Source of the DNA: JADKIH01 sp031417555 | GTDB taxonomy: Bacteria; Bacteroidota; Bacteroidia; AKYH767-A; 2013-40CM-41-45 | DNA: 64,000 nucleotides | Assembly (NCBI GenBank): GCA_031417555.1 | Contig: JANOVV010000005.1 | Span: 1-64,000 of the forward strand | Direction of reading: 5' to 3' | Notes under the pieces: model-generated | The model's database searches: none | Told to the model about the DNA's origin: nothing | What the model saw: the letters and a program-made list of their open reading frames with translations, nothing else | Program-made: the position numbers and the translations under genes | In this document: in pieces, positions 43,750 to 53,841 of the stretch | Numbering within the stretch: the first letter of the stretch is position 1 | Layout of the letters: each line of letters begins with the position of its first letter

Positions 43750-46700
43750 TTACTCAACAATTATACGTAAGACTTCGGTTTCTTTACCTTCTGTCTGTAC
43801 GGAAATAAAGTACATTCCTTTAGCGACATTTTCAAGATTGATTTCCCTCTCATTGTAACCTTCTTTAACAAGCATGTCTTCTTTAATCATCACCTTGCCA
43901 ATCAGATCAACAACTTTCAATTCATATTTAGCATTGCGATCAGAAACAAAAGCAACAGTTGCTTTACCCGGTGTCGGATTCGGATAAACGGTTAATGTCG
44001 ATAATGCTTGATTTGCATTTGCAGGGTCAACATTTGCATCTTCACCAACCGCAATTCTGCAACCTGCGCCTTTAACTACGTTTTTAATTTTATCCCCGCT
44101 GTTTCCTTTGCAATTAGATGCTTTAACTTTTACATTGCCGCTCACGAATCCTAAAGGCGCTTTTACAACAACAGCGATTGTACCTTGTCCGGAAATGATT
44201 GACAATCCTCCGCTACCCGACCAAATATAACTTGATGCATTCGGAACAGCAGCAATACTGAAGTTTCCGGAAGCAAGCGGACACAGTGTTGAAGGTCCAC
44301 TAATGTTACCCGGTGTATTGGGCTTAACAGAAATCAATACTAAGTTAATGCATGAATTCGGACCACCGCTGCAACCCAATGCTTTTACACAAAGCGGCCC
44401 GCCATTAAATTTAGAGGAGAATTTTAATGTGATACATGAACCCGTAGAAGGGCCTTGCACAATTGCTCCAGGAGGTAAAGACCACATATATTGTGTAATT
44501 CCCGGAATCGGTGTAATACAATAAGTAACACCTGTTTGATTTCTGCATACTCCATTCAGACCTGTAATTGGTCCGGGTGCAGGAGGGGCCGGATTAATTG
44601 TAATGCTAAATTGTATTGGTGTTCCCGTACATGTTACTCCATTGTTAGTATAAGATGCTACAACACTAAAAACAGAAATGGTTGGAGAAGCACTTGCATT
44701 GGCAGCAGTAAATGAAGGAACATTACCGAAGCCGCTATTTGATCCTAATCCAATATCCGGCGAAGGCACTGTACGACTCCAACTAAATGTTGCACCGGCA
44801 ACAGGACTGCTGAAAACAACAGAAGGCACTACTGCACCTGTACAATAAATTTTGTTTGTTACTGCATTGACTGTAGGTAAAGGATTTATAGTTATTGTAA
44901 AAGTCATTGTTGGACTGCTACAAGTCAAACTATTGTTTGAATTAAATCCTACTACACTAAATGTAGACGTGATTGGAGAAGTACTGGTGTTGGTTGCAGT
45001 GAATGATGGAATATTTCCGGTGCTACTGTTTGTTCCTAAACCAATATCAGGAACAGGCACAGTTCGTATCCATAGGTATGAAGTTCCTGAAACGGGACTG
45101 CCAAATACTATGGAAGGAACTATATCACCTGCACAATACGTTTTGTTTGTAACTGCATTCACTTGTGATATAGGGTTTACAGTAATTGTAAATTGTATTG
45201 TTGGACCGGGACAAGTCAAACCTTTACTTGTAAATGATGCATAAACATCAAACGTTGCAGTTAATGGAGTATTGCCGCTGTTTGTTGCAGTGAATGTTGG
45301 AATATCACCGGTACCACTTGTAGTTCCAAGTCCAATGGATTCCGATGTACGGCTCCAGGTGAAAACAGAACCGGCAACGCTACTGCTTAAAACAATAGTT
45401 GGAACAACATCACCGACACAGTACGTTTGATTAGCAACCGGATTAACAGTTGGAATAGGATTGATAAAAACATTAGCGGTACAAGTAGCAGTATTACCTG
45501 CAGGATCCGTTGCAGTGAATGTAATTTCTGTAGTTCCAACAGTGAACACTGAACCAGAAACCGGACCACCGGTTTGTGTAACAATAGCAGAACAATTATC
45601 ACTTGCGGTTGGCAAAGAGAAATTTACAACCTGGCTTCCGCATTTAACGATATTTGCGATACATGATATGACAGGTGGTTGATTATCTTCAACTGTAACG
45701 GTAAATGAACATGATGTTCCAACCTCACTGGAAACGTTTACGATTGTAGTACCTACATTAAAGAAAGAACCCGGTGCTGGATTTGCTGTAATTGCACCAC
45801 AGGTTCCTGTAGTTGAAGGTGGATCGAAATTTACCAATGCTCCACATTGGTCAACATCGTTAGGAACAGTAATATTAGCCGGACATGTCATTACACAATT
45901 AATGCAATTGGTGCATTGAACAGTCGTTGTACGACAGTTTGATTGAGATCCACAATTAGGAGTATTCCAATGAGCATAAAGGGTACCGGTAAAAGTATTA
46001 GCAAATGATAGCGCTGTTGTACCTGCGGCAATCACCGGTCCACTTGGCGTTCCGGTGTGTATGGAAATATAATCAGTAGGCACGCTGCTTGTAAATGTTA
46101 AATTTTGACCGGCTACTGCTCCGTTTATAGTAGAATATTCTCCGGCAAATGAACAAGTTGATATAGTAACTGAGGATCCGCCCAAATCAATGGTAGCACT
46201 TTCAAAAGGAGTAGAATTTGTACATGACGGAGTAGAACATGCTTGTACAGAAGGGCCTGTCTGCGCTTCGGAGCATGTTGGTTCATCGGTGAAGTTCATT
46301 GAAATGACAGTTGGCGTTCCATCAGCTTTAAATTTTACCCCAGTAAACGTATGTGTATTTCCAACTATGCTGGCAACGGGTATGGTGTAAGTTCCTATTT
46401 CATCACCACCTGGAACGATTTGTAAGTCGCCTGTTAATGGACGATTAATAAAGTTTGACTGTATATTTTGAGTGAAGAAATCGTCGCTGATATCAAACGG
46501 TGTTCCATTGTCATTGCATGAGCTTGGAGATCCGAGGAAATTTACACTGGAAATATCACAAAGCGGAGCAGCGATACAACAAGTAGTACCAGAAAAAATC
46601 AAAGAGAAACGATTGAGGGTTCCTATATCAATAGCAGCATTATCAGAAACATTAAGTGTCCAGTTACCATTGGCATCCTGACCATCAAAAACTGATAAGG

Positions 46701-49566
46701 GACTTTCAGGAGTAAAATTTCCGGACACGCCACCGGTAGAAGGAATAGTTGTAGCAGCCGGAAAACCACCATCGTCATCCAGAAGAACAGTACAAAAGTT
46801 ATTGGCTCCTCCACCACGATTAGAAATTAAAGCAACCGTCGTTCCACCGGGCGAAGTAAGTTTGAAAGATAAGTCACTATTAAATGTATGAGTCACCGAG
46901 GCATTAGGATTATTAGAAACATTATCACATCCTGACAATGCATCCAATCGGAAGTTCAGGTCGGCGATAGCACCTACTACACCACTGACAGGAAGAACAA
47001 TATTAACACCTGCAGGAACATTATCGGGTATTGCCACCGATGGTCCACTATAGCTAATTGTTGTTGCTGCTCCAACAAGACCGGTAGGTAATGTATATGT
47101 CATGCTGCCGAGATTGTCTGCTCCATCAATATGTGCGATGGTTGCAGTAATATTCGCACCACATAACAAAGCAGGGTCGGCAGTAAATGTGAAATTCCTG
47201 CTTACCGTAGCACCACCTACGACTATTACTCCATAATTTTGAGAAGCACCCGGATTAGTAACTCCGCCAGTCGCCTGAAGTGTACCTATATCATTTACAG
47301 TATTTGCTGCACCTGAATTTTGTACACCGAAAGCTACGGTTACAGTTTCTCCCGGATCAATTACACCATTTGCAGGTGAGCAGCTTTCGCTTATCAGTGA
47401 AACAGAAGTTGAAGCAAGAACAGGAAAACCCGTTAAACATAAATTAACAATTGCAGTTTCTCCATTGGCAACAGTTACGGGCGGTGCATTGTTAGAGAGG
47501 AAACCGACTCCTTTAAATGCTGAAACGGTATAAGTTCCGGGAGATACAGTCATCGAATAAGTTCCGGGGGCACCGGTTACTCTGTTAAATCCTCCTGTAG
47601 CATTTACGGAAGCACCACTAATCGGTAATCCACCTGCACAAAAAGTAATGGTTCCCTGAATAGTTGCTTTCGCTTCCGGTGTACAACCCGGTAAAATAAA
47701 ATTACCGACACGGGTTGACCAACCTGCCGAACTCGTAGCGGCATAGTATTCTTGTGTATACCAAAATGTACAACCATCAACAGGATCAACATTCATCGAA
47801 CTGTAATCTCCCCAACGACCGCTTGTGCTTGTTTGCGAGCCATTGGCAGCAAAGAACAGCGCTTCACCTTCATTCAAAATTCCACTGTTCAACACATTGT
47901 TGGTTCGACCCGCTATTTTAATATCTGCTCTTTGTGTTGTTGAAGATTGACTAAAGCCTAAAGCAAGATTTCCTTTATTGTCCTGAGCGATACTGCCCAT
48001 CCAATTATTTAAACCGGTGCCACCATTACCTGGAGTCAGGTTATGTGTTCCCTGATCAAATACAGAAAATACATCTGCAATCCTCCGCATTTCAAACCAG
48101 CGAATGCCGGGTTGAAAAGTCGCAGCAGTAGTTGGATTAACTCCACTGACATTCACAGAAAAATTTCCAACAAAAGAATTGACAGGAATAGCTTGTGTGC
48201 CAAGATTTCGATAAGCGAAACGGTGCATCAACCTGTCGCTGATTGCATCCAGATTTGCGCCTCCGCTAACTTCATTTTGTAAACGGGTAGCAGGACTTCT
48301 CGCATCAAAAGGAGCTAATACTACATCCGGTAAAACAGAAATACTTGAACTGCCAGGTGTAATAAAATCTGGCACCCATCGGTAATATCGGATGGCATCG
48401 TTAGGATCACCAAACTCAGTCGCACGAAATTCGGCAATAACTTCTGCCATGCCTGCAGGAGGAGGCACAAGGCCATCGATATCTGCTGGAAGACCACCAC
48501 CGGCATTAGGGTCAATGGTAGCAATATTTGTATAAACAACGGAAGTTGTCGGATCACCGGCAAGTGCTTTCGGACGATCCTGACTTAAAATTCCCATTCC
48601 CAAAAAAGCTGTGCCTGCATTGTTAAATTGATTAAAAGTCATGTGGTAAGCATCTGTCCAAACACCGACTTTAGGATAATCGTTAAGTAAATTATTAGGA
48701 TAATTGTATCTCCAAACATAATAAGCACCAGTGGGATCACCACTAACTGAAACGGCAACACATTGGCAATTAGTTGCTCCGGTTAAAGCAAACTGGCTAA
48801 TATGCCAGCGATCTGCCAATGGATCGTAAACCACAACAGGGTCACCATCGTTATTGATCCTGCACGGATCCCCTGCCGGAAGACCGCTGAATAAATCACT
48901 CGTCTTGAAAGGACCTGCCGCAACAGTACCGTTCTTATTAAAAATTTTATAAACTAAGTTGACAGAACTCACATAGTGATTTAAACCGACATCGCCGTTT
49001 ACATCGGGTGGATGCACCGCTCCGATTCCTTGCGCAGTGTTGTCTAACTGAGTAGCGCCGTCAAATGTTAAAATCGGTGTTGGCATTGAAATTCTCCGTT
49101 GAGAATTAAATTCTAAGTTGCGATTAACTAAGGGATCTACAAATAAACCTTGTCCGGCACCGGCATTGGGTTGTGTTTTTTTAACTCTTTCAGAATTTTG
49201 CTGATTTATTTCATCTTTTTCAATTTCTTCTGCAGACAGGCCTTTTTCAATCAACAGTTGTCTTCTGGCTTCTTCGCGTTTTTCTTCGGATGTTAAAAAT
49301 TCCTTTGAAGCAGAATCTTTTTCAGCTACGGTTGGCAAATTGCGAACCGATTGTGTAATTCCAAAAACAACTGGTTCCATTTTATAAACACCATTGGGAT
49401 ATTCGGTTATTTTTGAATTATTGGCGGGGTTTTGTGCAATAGCATTAACTGCAATAAAAAAAGTAAAACTTAAAAAAAACAGGAATACTTTTTTTAAAAA
49501 TTTATTGTAAGAAATAATATTTCCCGATAAAATAAATGCCGGACAATTTAGTAGTAGTTTTTTCAT
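43750..49566 (-). CDS. Giant mosaic secreted protein with P-domain, HYR and PKD-like repeats, T9SS type A
   Basis: 1938 residues. A signal peptide sits after a long n-region (FLKKVFLFFLSFTFFIAVNAIAQ). Residues 150-650 form an unassigned, propeller-like domain (VHPPDVNGDVGLNHYVSSVN). A carboxypeptidase-regulatory-like fold follows (IQGTITFCAGGLPISGASV), then a proprotein-convertase P domain (FKLTSPGGTTVALISNRGGG ... DANGNWTLNVSD), HYR domains (ATDPAGNTATC), and three near-identical repeats of about 95 residues (NAVTNKTYC, IGLGTNSSTGNIPSFTA). The end VYPNPTPGKATV ... KGMYFISV is the T9SS type A signal. Surface or matrix role inferred. Confidence 0.85.
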   Translation of the reverse strand: MKKLLLNCPAFILSGNIISYNKFLKKVFLFFLSFTFFIAVNAIAQNPANNSKITEYPNGVYKMEPVVFGITQSVRNLPTVAEKDSASKEFLTSEEKREEARRQLLIEKGLSAEEIEKDEINQQNSERVKKTQPNAGAGQGLFVDPLVNRNLEFNSQRRISMPTPILTFDGATQLDNTAQGIGAVHPPDVNGDVGLNHYVSSVNLVYKIFNKNGTVAAGPFKTSDLFSGLPAGDPCRINNDGDPVVVYDPLADRWHISQFALTGATNCQCVAVSVSGDPTGAYYVWRYNYPNNLLNDYPKVGVWTDAYHMTFNQFNNAGTAFLGMGILSQDRPKALAGDPTTSVVYTNIATIDPNAGGGLPADIDGLVPPPAGMAEVIAEFRATEFGDPNDAIRYYRWVPDFITPGSSSISVLPDVVLAPFDARSPATRLQNEVSGGANLDAISDRLMHRFAYRNLGTQAIPVNSFVGNFSVNVSGVNPTTAATFQPGIRWFEMRRIADVFSVFDQGTHNLTPGNGGTGLNNWMGSIAQDNKGNLALGFSQSSTTQRADIKIAGRTNNVLNSGILNEGEALFFAANGSQTSTSGRWGDYSSMNVDPVDGCTFWYTQEYYAATSSAGWSTRVGNFILPGCTPEAKATIQGTITFCAGGLPISGASVNATGGFNRVTGAPGTYSMTVSPGTYTVSAFKGVGFLSNNAPPVTVANGETAIVNLCLTGFPVLASTSVSLISESCSPANGVIDPGETVTVAFGVQNSGAANTVNDIGTLQATGGVTNPGASQNYGVIVVGGATVSRNFTFTADPALLCGANITATIAHIDGADNLGSMTYTLPTGLVGAATTISYSGPSVAIPDNVPAGVNIVLPVSGVVGAIADLNFRLDALSGCDNVSNNPNASVTHTFNSDLSFKLTSPGGTTVALISNRGGGANNFCTVLLDDDGGFPAATTIPSTGGVSGNFTPESPLSVFDGQDANGNWTLNVSDNAAIDIGTLNRFSLIFSGTTCCIAAPLCDISSVNFLGSPSSCNDNGTPFDISDDFFTQNIQSNFINRPLTGDLQIVPGGDEIGTYTIPVASIVGNTHTFTGVKFKADGTPTVISMNFTDEPTCSEAQTGPSVQACSTPSCTNSTPFESATIDLGGSSVTISTCSFAGEYSTINGAVAGQNLTFTSSVPTDYISIHTGTPSGPVIAAGTTALSFANTFTGTLYAHWNTPNCGSQSNCRTTTVQCTNCINCVMTCPANITVPNDVDQCGALVNFDPPSTTGTCGAITANPAPGSFFNVGTTIVNVSSEVGTSCSFTVTVEDNQPPVISCIANIVKCGSQVVNFSLPTASDNCSAIVTQTGGPVSGSVFTVGTTEITFTATDPAGNTATCTANVFINPIPTVNPVANQTYCVGDVVPTIVLSSSVAGSVFTWSRTSESIGLGTTSGTGDIPTFTATNSGNTPLTATFDVYASFTSKGLTCPGPTIQFTITVNPISQVNAVTNKTYCAGDIVPSIVFGSPVSGTSYLWIRTVPVPDIGLGTNSSTGNIPSFTATNTSTSPITSTFSVVGFNSNNSLTCSSPTMTFTITINPLPTVNAVTNKIYCTGAVVPSVVFSSPVAGATFSWSRTVPSPDIGLGSNSGFGNVPSFTAANASASPTISVFSVVASYTNNGVTCTGTPIQFSITINPAPPAPGPITGLNGVCRNQTGVTYCITPIPGITQYMWSLPPGAIVQGPSTGSCITLKFSSKFNGGPLCVKALGCSGGPNSCINLVLISVKPNTPGNISGPSTLCPLASGNFSIAAVPNASSYIWSGSGGLSIISGQGTIAVVVKAPLGFVSGNVKVKASNCKGNSGDKIKNVVKGAGCRIAVGEDANVDPANANQALSTLTVYPNPTPGKATVAFVSDRNAKYELKVVDLIGKVMIKEDMLVKEGYNEREINLENVAKGMYFISVQTEGKETEVLRIIVE

Positions 49567-49837
49567 GATTGCAGGTGTTTGTTTATGTGTGTGGTTTATT
49601 GTTTTTCTATTTAGGATTTTATTAAGAGTGTTGGTAAAAATGATACAGGTATTATAATAATAAAAAAAGGGTAGATGTTTTTACAAAATAATTTCATAAT
49701 AATTTGATTAAAAAACAACAATGACTTAAACATAAAAATTATATCTCCTCAATTCGTTAACCTCTAAAGTCTTAAAGTCGTATAAACATATTTGTAAAAA
49801 ACGTCAAATCCAAATTAATAAATAATTTACTGTTTCA

Positions 49838-50116
49838 ATGTTTGAAAAAACTTTAAAAACTCATTATTTGTTAAATTTATTTATTAGAAGGAATCCCCAA
49901 AAGGCAGGATTGGCAGGCTTTTACGGATGGTGTAATTTTATTATTATTTTTTTTCTCTTCCTTGATTTTATTTATGGCACAATCACTAATGCAGTTTTTA
50001 GTGAACATATATTTCGAGAGGTGGATAATTTAGGAAGAAGAGACATCGAAGTTTTTTTTGAATCTGAAAGAAAAAAGATTTGTGAAAAACATTTCACTCA
50101 TGTTTTGCTGAAGTGA
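49838..50116 (+). CDS. Small protein with one hydrophobic segment, uncertain
   Basis: 92 residues with a single membrane-like stretch (NFIIIFFLFLDFIYGTIT) between basic and mixed-charge ends. No recognised family. It is the only sizeable frame between the T9SS gene and the GxxExxY gene, and its stop lies four bases before the inverted repeat at 50121. It may be real or a chance frame. Confidence 0.35.
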   Translation: MFEKTLKTHYLLNLFIRRNPQKAGLAGFYGWCNFIIIFFLFLDFIYGTITNAVFSEHIFREVDNLGRRDIEVFFESERKKICEKHFTHVLLK

Positions 50117-50120
50117 AGTA

Positions 50121-50215
50121 TGTCTGAACGTTGATTTAGCTGATTATAGGATTTCGCTGATAAATACAATTACTCTCAGCGTAAATCATTAATCAGCTAA
50201 ATCCTGGTTCAGACA
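50121..50215. repeat. Inverted repeat at the 3' end of the GxxExxY gene
   Basis: Two 26-base arms (50121-50146 and 50190-50215) match at 23 positions when one is reverse-complemented: each begins TGTCTGAAC, has three variable bases, and ends GATTTAGCTGATTA. Between the arms, TTCGCTGA and TCAGCG extend the symmetry. The right arm encodes the last residues and stop of the GxxExxY gene. Confidence 0.85.
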
Positions 50216-50597
50216 TTTTTTTATTCAACAACCTTTTTACCTCTAAACTTTGCGCTCCGAAATTAATAAGCAATCCGATTTCAAGATTGTAAGCTTCAAG
50301 GTAGTTGATAGCCTGAGCAAAATGTACCTTTTCTAAATGGATCAATGCTTTTAGTTCAAGTGATATCTTTTTATACAATAAGAAATCTACCCTTCGAGTT
50401 CCTATTTCTTCTCCTTTGTATAGTACGGGCATGACAAATTCCCTGTCAAATGGAATCAAATTTTTACTAAACTCAATTTCCAATGCGCGTTGATAAATTA
50501 CTTCTTGAAAACCATTTCCTAATTCCCTGTGAACCTCCATTGCTAAACCAATAATCAGAGACGTCTCTTCGGAATATTTGTAATTTTTGTTAATCAT
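50193..50597 (-). CDS. GxxExxY protein
   Basis: 134 residues from the ATG at 50597. The defining motif is in GNGFQEVIYQRALEIEF, followed by YKGEEIGTRRVDFLLYKKISLELKAL, a D...E-x-K pattern like PD-(D/E)xK nucleases, and AQAINYLEAYNLEIGLLINFG. The family is widespread in Bacteroidota and metagenomes, of unknown function, often in repeat contexts. Its C-terminal residues (SEPGFS) and stop codon come from the repeat at 50190-50215, and another copy of that repeat lies 85 bases upstream of its start. Confidence 0.88.
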   Translation of the reverse strand: MINKNYKYSEETSLIIGLAMEVHRELGNGFQEVIYQRALEIEFSKNLIPFDREFVMPVLYKGEEIGTRRVDFLLYKKISLELKALIHLEKVHFAQAINYLEAYNLEIGLLINFGAQSLEVKRLLNKKMSEPGFS

Positions 50598-50681
50598 ATT
50601 CAAAGGACGATAAGCCAAGAACGTATATCAACCAATAAAAGCAGGAATTTATATGCAGACAAAAAATTCAGCAGAATCCAT

Positions 50682-50707
50682 AAATCAGCTAAATCAAAGT
50701 TCAGACA
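50682..50707 (-). repeat. Third copy of the GxxExxY-associated repeat
   Basis: On the minus strand it begins TGTCTGAAC, then three variable bases, then GATTTAGCTGATT, matching the arms at 50121 and 50190; similarity continues into GGATTCTGCTGA. With the copies at 50121 and 50190 it brackets the GxxExxY gene. Confidence 0.8.
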
Positions 50708-50783
50708 AAAGAGTGAGCCATTTGGATGCATTCGTATATGAACTCCATCGAAAATTCCGTTGATAAGGACAACTCAGACAAAT

Positions 50784-50804
50784 AATTCCAATCATATTGG
50801 AATT
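50784..50804. repeat. Short perfect palindrome
   Basis: AATTCCAAT and ATTGGAATT flank a 3-base centre. It lies about 50 bases downstream of the stop of the 50856 gene, with no T run on either side. A protein-binding site or weak transcript end is possible. Confidence 0.4.
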
Positions 50805-50812
50805 CTAATAAA

Positions 50813-50847
50813 ATTTCAATTGCAAAACTCCGGTTTTATATAGAAAT
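50813..50847 (+). repeat. Short dispersed repeat, copy B
   Basis: TTTCAATTGCAAAAC followed by GGTTTTATATAGAAAT, close to copy A at 27655. It ends nine bases before the stop codon position of the minus-strand T9SS gene. Confidence 0.6.
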
Positions 50848-50855
50848 TAATAAAC

Positions 50856-53759
50856 CTACTGAACCATTAATTTTTTAATAACAAAATAAGAATCAGTATT
50901 AATCTTAAGCAAATAAATTCCTTTCGAAAAAGAAGATAAATCTATATTGACTGATGATAAATCATTTGCATCAACCATTTTTACAACTTCGCCTGTAATG
51001 TTCAATATTTCGATCTTAATTTCTGAAAATGAAGGAGGATATAAAATCGTTATTGAGCCATTCGTTGGATTCGGATAAACTGAAAATAATTTATCGTTCT
51101 CAAATTCAGAAACGCCATTTATTATATCTACAATAATACAATCATCATTCTTACATCCGTTGACATCTGTAACTGTTACACAAAAGGTGTCTGTTGATGA
51201 AATTGAAATTGTCTGGCTTGTTTCTGATGTTGACCATAAATAAGAACTAAAGCCTGAGCCGGCATTTAGCTGATAAGAAATGCCATTCACTATCGTATCC
51301 GTGCCAAGATTAATTACTGGCAATGGATGTACTGTTGCAACTGTTGCTATTCGATTACTCGTACACGTTCCATTATTTGCCTGAGCATAATAAGTAGTAG
51401 TTTGTGAAATTACCGGTGTGGTTAATGTATCACCAAATCCAACCTGATTTCCTCCGCTAGCAGCATCAAACCATATTACTGCATCGGCATCAGTTGCATT
51501 AATTTTTACAATCCCCGGCCCGCACCGCTGATTCGAATAGGTTACCGGATCTAAAGGAGGAGTATTGATTGTCGCTGTTGCTGCAATTCGATTACTTAAA
51601 CAACCATTATTTGATTGTGCATAATAGGTTTTCGTAGATGTAAGTGATGGTGTTGTAAAAGTAGCACCTGTACCCACCTGACTTCCGCCACTTAAAGAAT
51701 CAAACCATAAAATTGGATCAGGTGAACTTGCAGTTAACAATACTGTTCCCGGACCGCAACGTTGCGATGAAGTTGTCCCCGGATCATTGGCAGGAGTACC
51801 AATGGTTGCAATCGTAAGTATACGACTGCTCGGACAATTTCCATTCGTCGCCTGTGCATAATAATTTGTCGTTGCCGTTAATACAGGAGTTGTAAAAGAA
51901 GTTCCCGTTCCAACAGAACTTCCGCCTGATGGAGCATCGTACCAGGTAATCGGATCTGAAGCAGTTGCCGAAAGTGTAAGTATTCCTGAACCACAGCGGC
52001 TATCACCAACAGTTACGGGATTTGCAGATACAGGATTAACAGTAGCAACAACAGGAATTCGTGCACTCGGACAAGTAGTTCCTGTCTGAACATAATATGT
52101 AGTTGTTGAATTTAATGAAGGTGTTGTATACGATGTTCCTGAATTCAGAGAGGATCCTCCTGAAGAAGAACCATACCAATAAATAGTTGATGTAGCACTT
52201 GCGCCAAGTACAACGGTCCCATTACCGCAACGAGAATTATTTGTAACAGATGTTGGCGCAGCAGGAGTTATATTAATTGTAAATGTTGCCATTGAAGAAT
52301 TCCGTGCCGGATAAACATCATTGTTATTATTTGTATAAAAATTAAATGTATAAGTACCTCCCGCTGATGTATTAATAGTTGTGTTAAAAGTTACAGTATC
52401 GGAGGAGGCACTAAATGTCTGATTTATAGTTTGTGTAATCGCTCCTGTAATTTCAACAGTAACAGGAATATTTGTGACAGACTGATTACCGAAGTTTCTA
52501 AGCTTAATTTTTAATTGCGTATTAGCACTGCCACACGTTGTTGAAGTTGGCGAAACAATTGCAAGAACAGTTGTATACGTAAGTTTATTTGGATCATTTC
52601 CTGAAGGGCCAGTTTTTACTATATATCCTTCTTCGTTATTAAATCCAAAACTTCCTGTATGACCTGCAATAATATATCCTCCATCCGAAGTTTGCTGGCC
52701 ACTATAACCATGATCATGATTATCGCCGCCATAAGCATTTGACCAAAGAGAATCACCGGCAGAATTTGTTCTCATTAGCCACATATTCGGGAAAAGACCA
52801 CCCGTACTGGTTGTAGTACCAGTTAAAATAAATCCACCATCGGATGTTGTATCGACTGTGTGAAAATCATCCGGCAACGATCCGCCAAAAGATTTTGCCC
52901 ACAAAACAGTACCTCCGGTATCTGTTTTAACAAGGTAACCATCATCGCCGTTAGAATCCGTATTTGTATTACCTGCCAGAATAAAGCCATCAGGTAGTAA
53001 ACTGACTTCATCTATATTTTCGCTTTTTACAGTACCAAATCGTTTGCTCCATATAACAGTTCCTATAGAATTAATTCTGATAAGAGACTGATCATATCCA
53101 TTTAATCCATTAAAGCTTTGGCCTCCCAAAATAAAACCTCCATCCGGAAGCAGCTTTATAGAATTGGCGTCATCGTAATTGGATATCCCATTTGATCCCC
53201 CATATCTTTTAGTCCATAATGTATCACCGGAACTGTTGGTGCGAACAATAAAGGCATCATAATATTGTGCAGGTAGTGTTGATGTATATCCAACAATTGC
53301 ATAACCATTGTCAGCAGTTTGAATAATATCCTGAGCCCGTTCTCTTCCTGAGCCCGTATAAAATTTTACCCATTGCTGTTGGCCTGCTGAATTTAGTTTT
53401 AAATACAATGCATCATCCGAAGTTCCTGATACACTGGAGGTATATCCGCAAAGCGCAAACCCGCCATCGGAAGTAGTAATGACTTTATAAAAAAGATCTT
53501 TTTTACTTAATGGACCATTGTAGGTAAATGTCCATGTCGTATCTCCGCTGCTATTCAGCCTTACCACATAAGCATCTGTATCGTTTGCGGTAAAATCGGA
53601 TGTGTAACCTGCGACAATATATCCTCCTGCAGGCACTTCACGGATACATCGAAAAACATCGGTACTGTTTTTACTGAATAATTTTTCCCAGGTTATTTGT
53701 GCTTTTCCGTCTACAACGAATAACACTGTAATCGTTATTATGATAAATAATTTCTTCAT
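50856..53759 (-). CDS. Secreted beta-propeller and Ig-like repeat protein, T9SS type A
   Basis: 967 residues. Signal peptide MKKLFIIITITVLFVVDGKA. Residues 20-390 are repeated propeller-like units of about 50 residues with GGYI(V/I)AGYT and SSGDTLWTKRYGG, and a CARDB-like domain follows (400-510). Then come five Ig-like repeats of about 75 residues with RCGxGT, WYDAPSGGSS, GTSFTTP and TTYYAQ. LSTSETSQTIS precedes the sorting signal (VYPNPTNGSITI ... KGIYLLKI). The upstream gene is a longer paralogue of the same plan. Surface protein of unknown ligand. Confidence 0.83.
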   Translation of the reverse strand: MKKLFIIITITVLFVVDGKAQITWEKLFSKNSTDVFRCIREVPAGGYIVAGYTSDFTANDTDAYVVRLNSSGDTTWTFTYNGPLSKKDLFYKVITTSDGGFALCGYTSSVSGTSDDALYLKLNSAGQQQWVKFYTGSGRERAQDIIQTADNGYAIVGYTSTLPAQYYDAFIVRTNSSGDTLWTKRYGGSNGISNYDDANSIKLLPDGGFILGGQSFNGLNGYDQSLIRINSIGTVIWSKRFGTVKSENIDEVSLLPDGFILAGNTNTDSNGDDGYLVKTDTGGTVLWAKSFGGSLPDDFHTVDTTSDGGFILTGTTTSTGGLFPNMWLMRTNSAGDSLWSNAYGGDNHDHGYSGQQTSDGGYIIAGHTGSFGFNNEEGYIVKTGPSGNDPNKLTYTTVLAIVSPTSTTCGSANTQLKIKLRNFGNQSVTNIPVTVEITGAITQTINQTFSASSDTVTFNTTINTSAGGTYTFNFYTNNNNDVYPARNSSMATFTINITPAAPTSVTNNSRCGNGTVVLGASATSTIYWYGSSSGGSSLNSGTSYTTPSLNSTTTYYVQTGTTCPSARIPVVATVNPVSANPVTVGDSRCGSGILTLSATASDPITWYDAPSGGSSVGTGTSFTTPVLTATTNYYAQATNGNCPSSRILTIATIGTPANDPGTTSSQRCGPGTVLLTASSPDPILWFDSLSGGSQVGTGATFTTPSLTSTKTYYAQSNNGCLSNRIAATATINTPPLDPVTYSNQRCGPGIVKINATDADAVIWFDAASGGNQVGFGDTLTTPVISQTTTYYAQANNGTCTSNRIATVATVHPLPVINLGTDTIVNGISYQLNAGSGFSSYLWSTSETSQTISISSTDTFCVTVTDVNGCKNDDCIIVDIINGVSEFENDKLFSVYPNPTNGSITILYPPSFSEIKIEILNITGEVVKMVDANDLSSVNIDLSSFSKGIYLLKINTDSYFVIKKLMVQ

Positions 53760-53790
53760 TGAAAATGATAATGGTTTGTTTCGTAAAAGT

Positions 53791-53828
53791 AAAAAAACAA
53801 ACCTACTTTTTAGCAGGTTTGTTTTTTT
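53791..53828 (-). terminator. Terminator after the 1422-residue T9SS gene
   Basis: A perfect 14-bp stem (AAAAAAACAAACCT and its complement, 10-base loop) with T runs in the arms. It lies 14 bases beyond the stop of the 53842 gene and before the next minus-strand gene, so the two paralogues are transcribed separately at least in part. Confidence 0.85.
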
Positions 53829-53841
53829 ACCATTATTCGTT

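Noticed and set aside
44852..45244. 130-residue plus-strand frame opposite the repeat region of the 43750 gene
   Set aside because: It arises because the three DNA repeats of the real gene keep the same antisense phase open; its own repeats mirror the PKD-like units.
44580..45480. Possible intergenic or satellite repeat
   Set aside because: The roughly 290-base periodicity is coding: three PKD-like protein domains inside one T9SS gene.
50784..50804. Palindrome as an intrinsic terminator of the 50856 gene
   Set aside because: It lacks a T run on either strand and has an AT-rich stem, so termination is unsupported; kept only as a palindrome.
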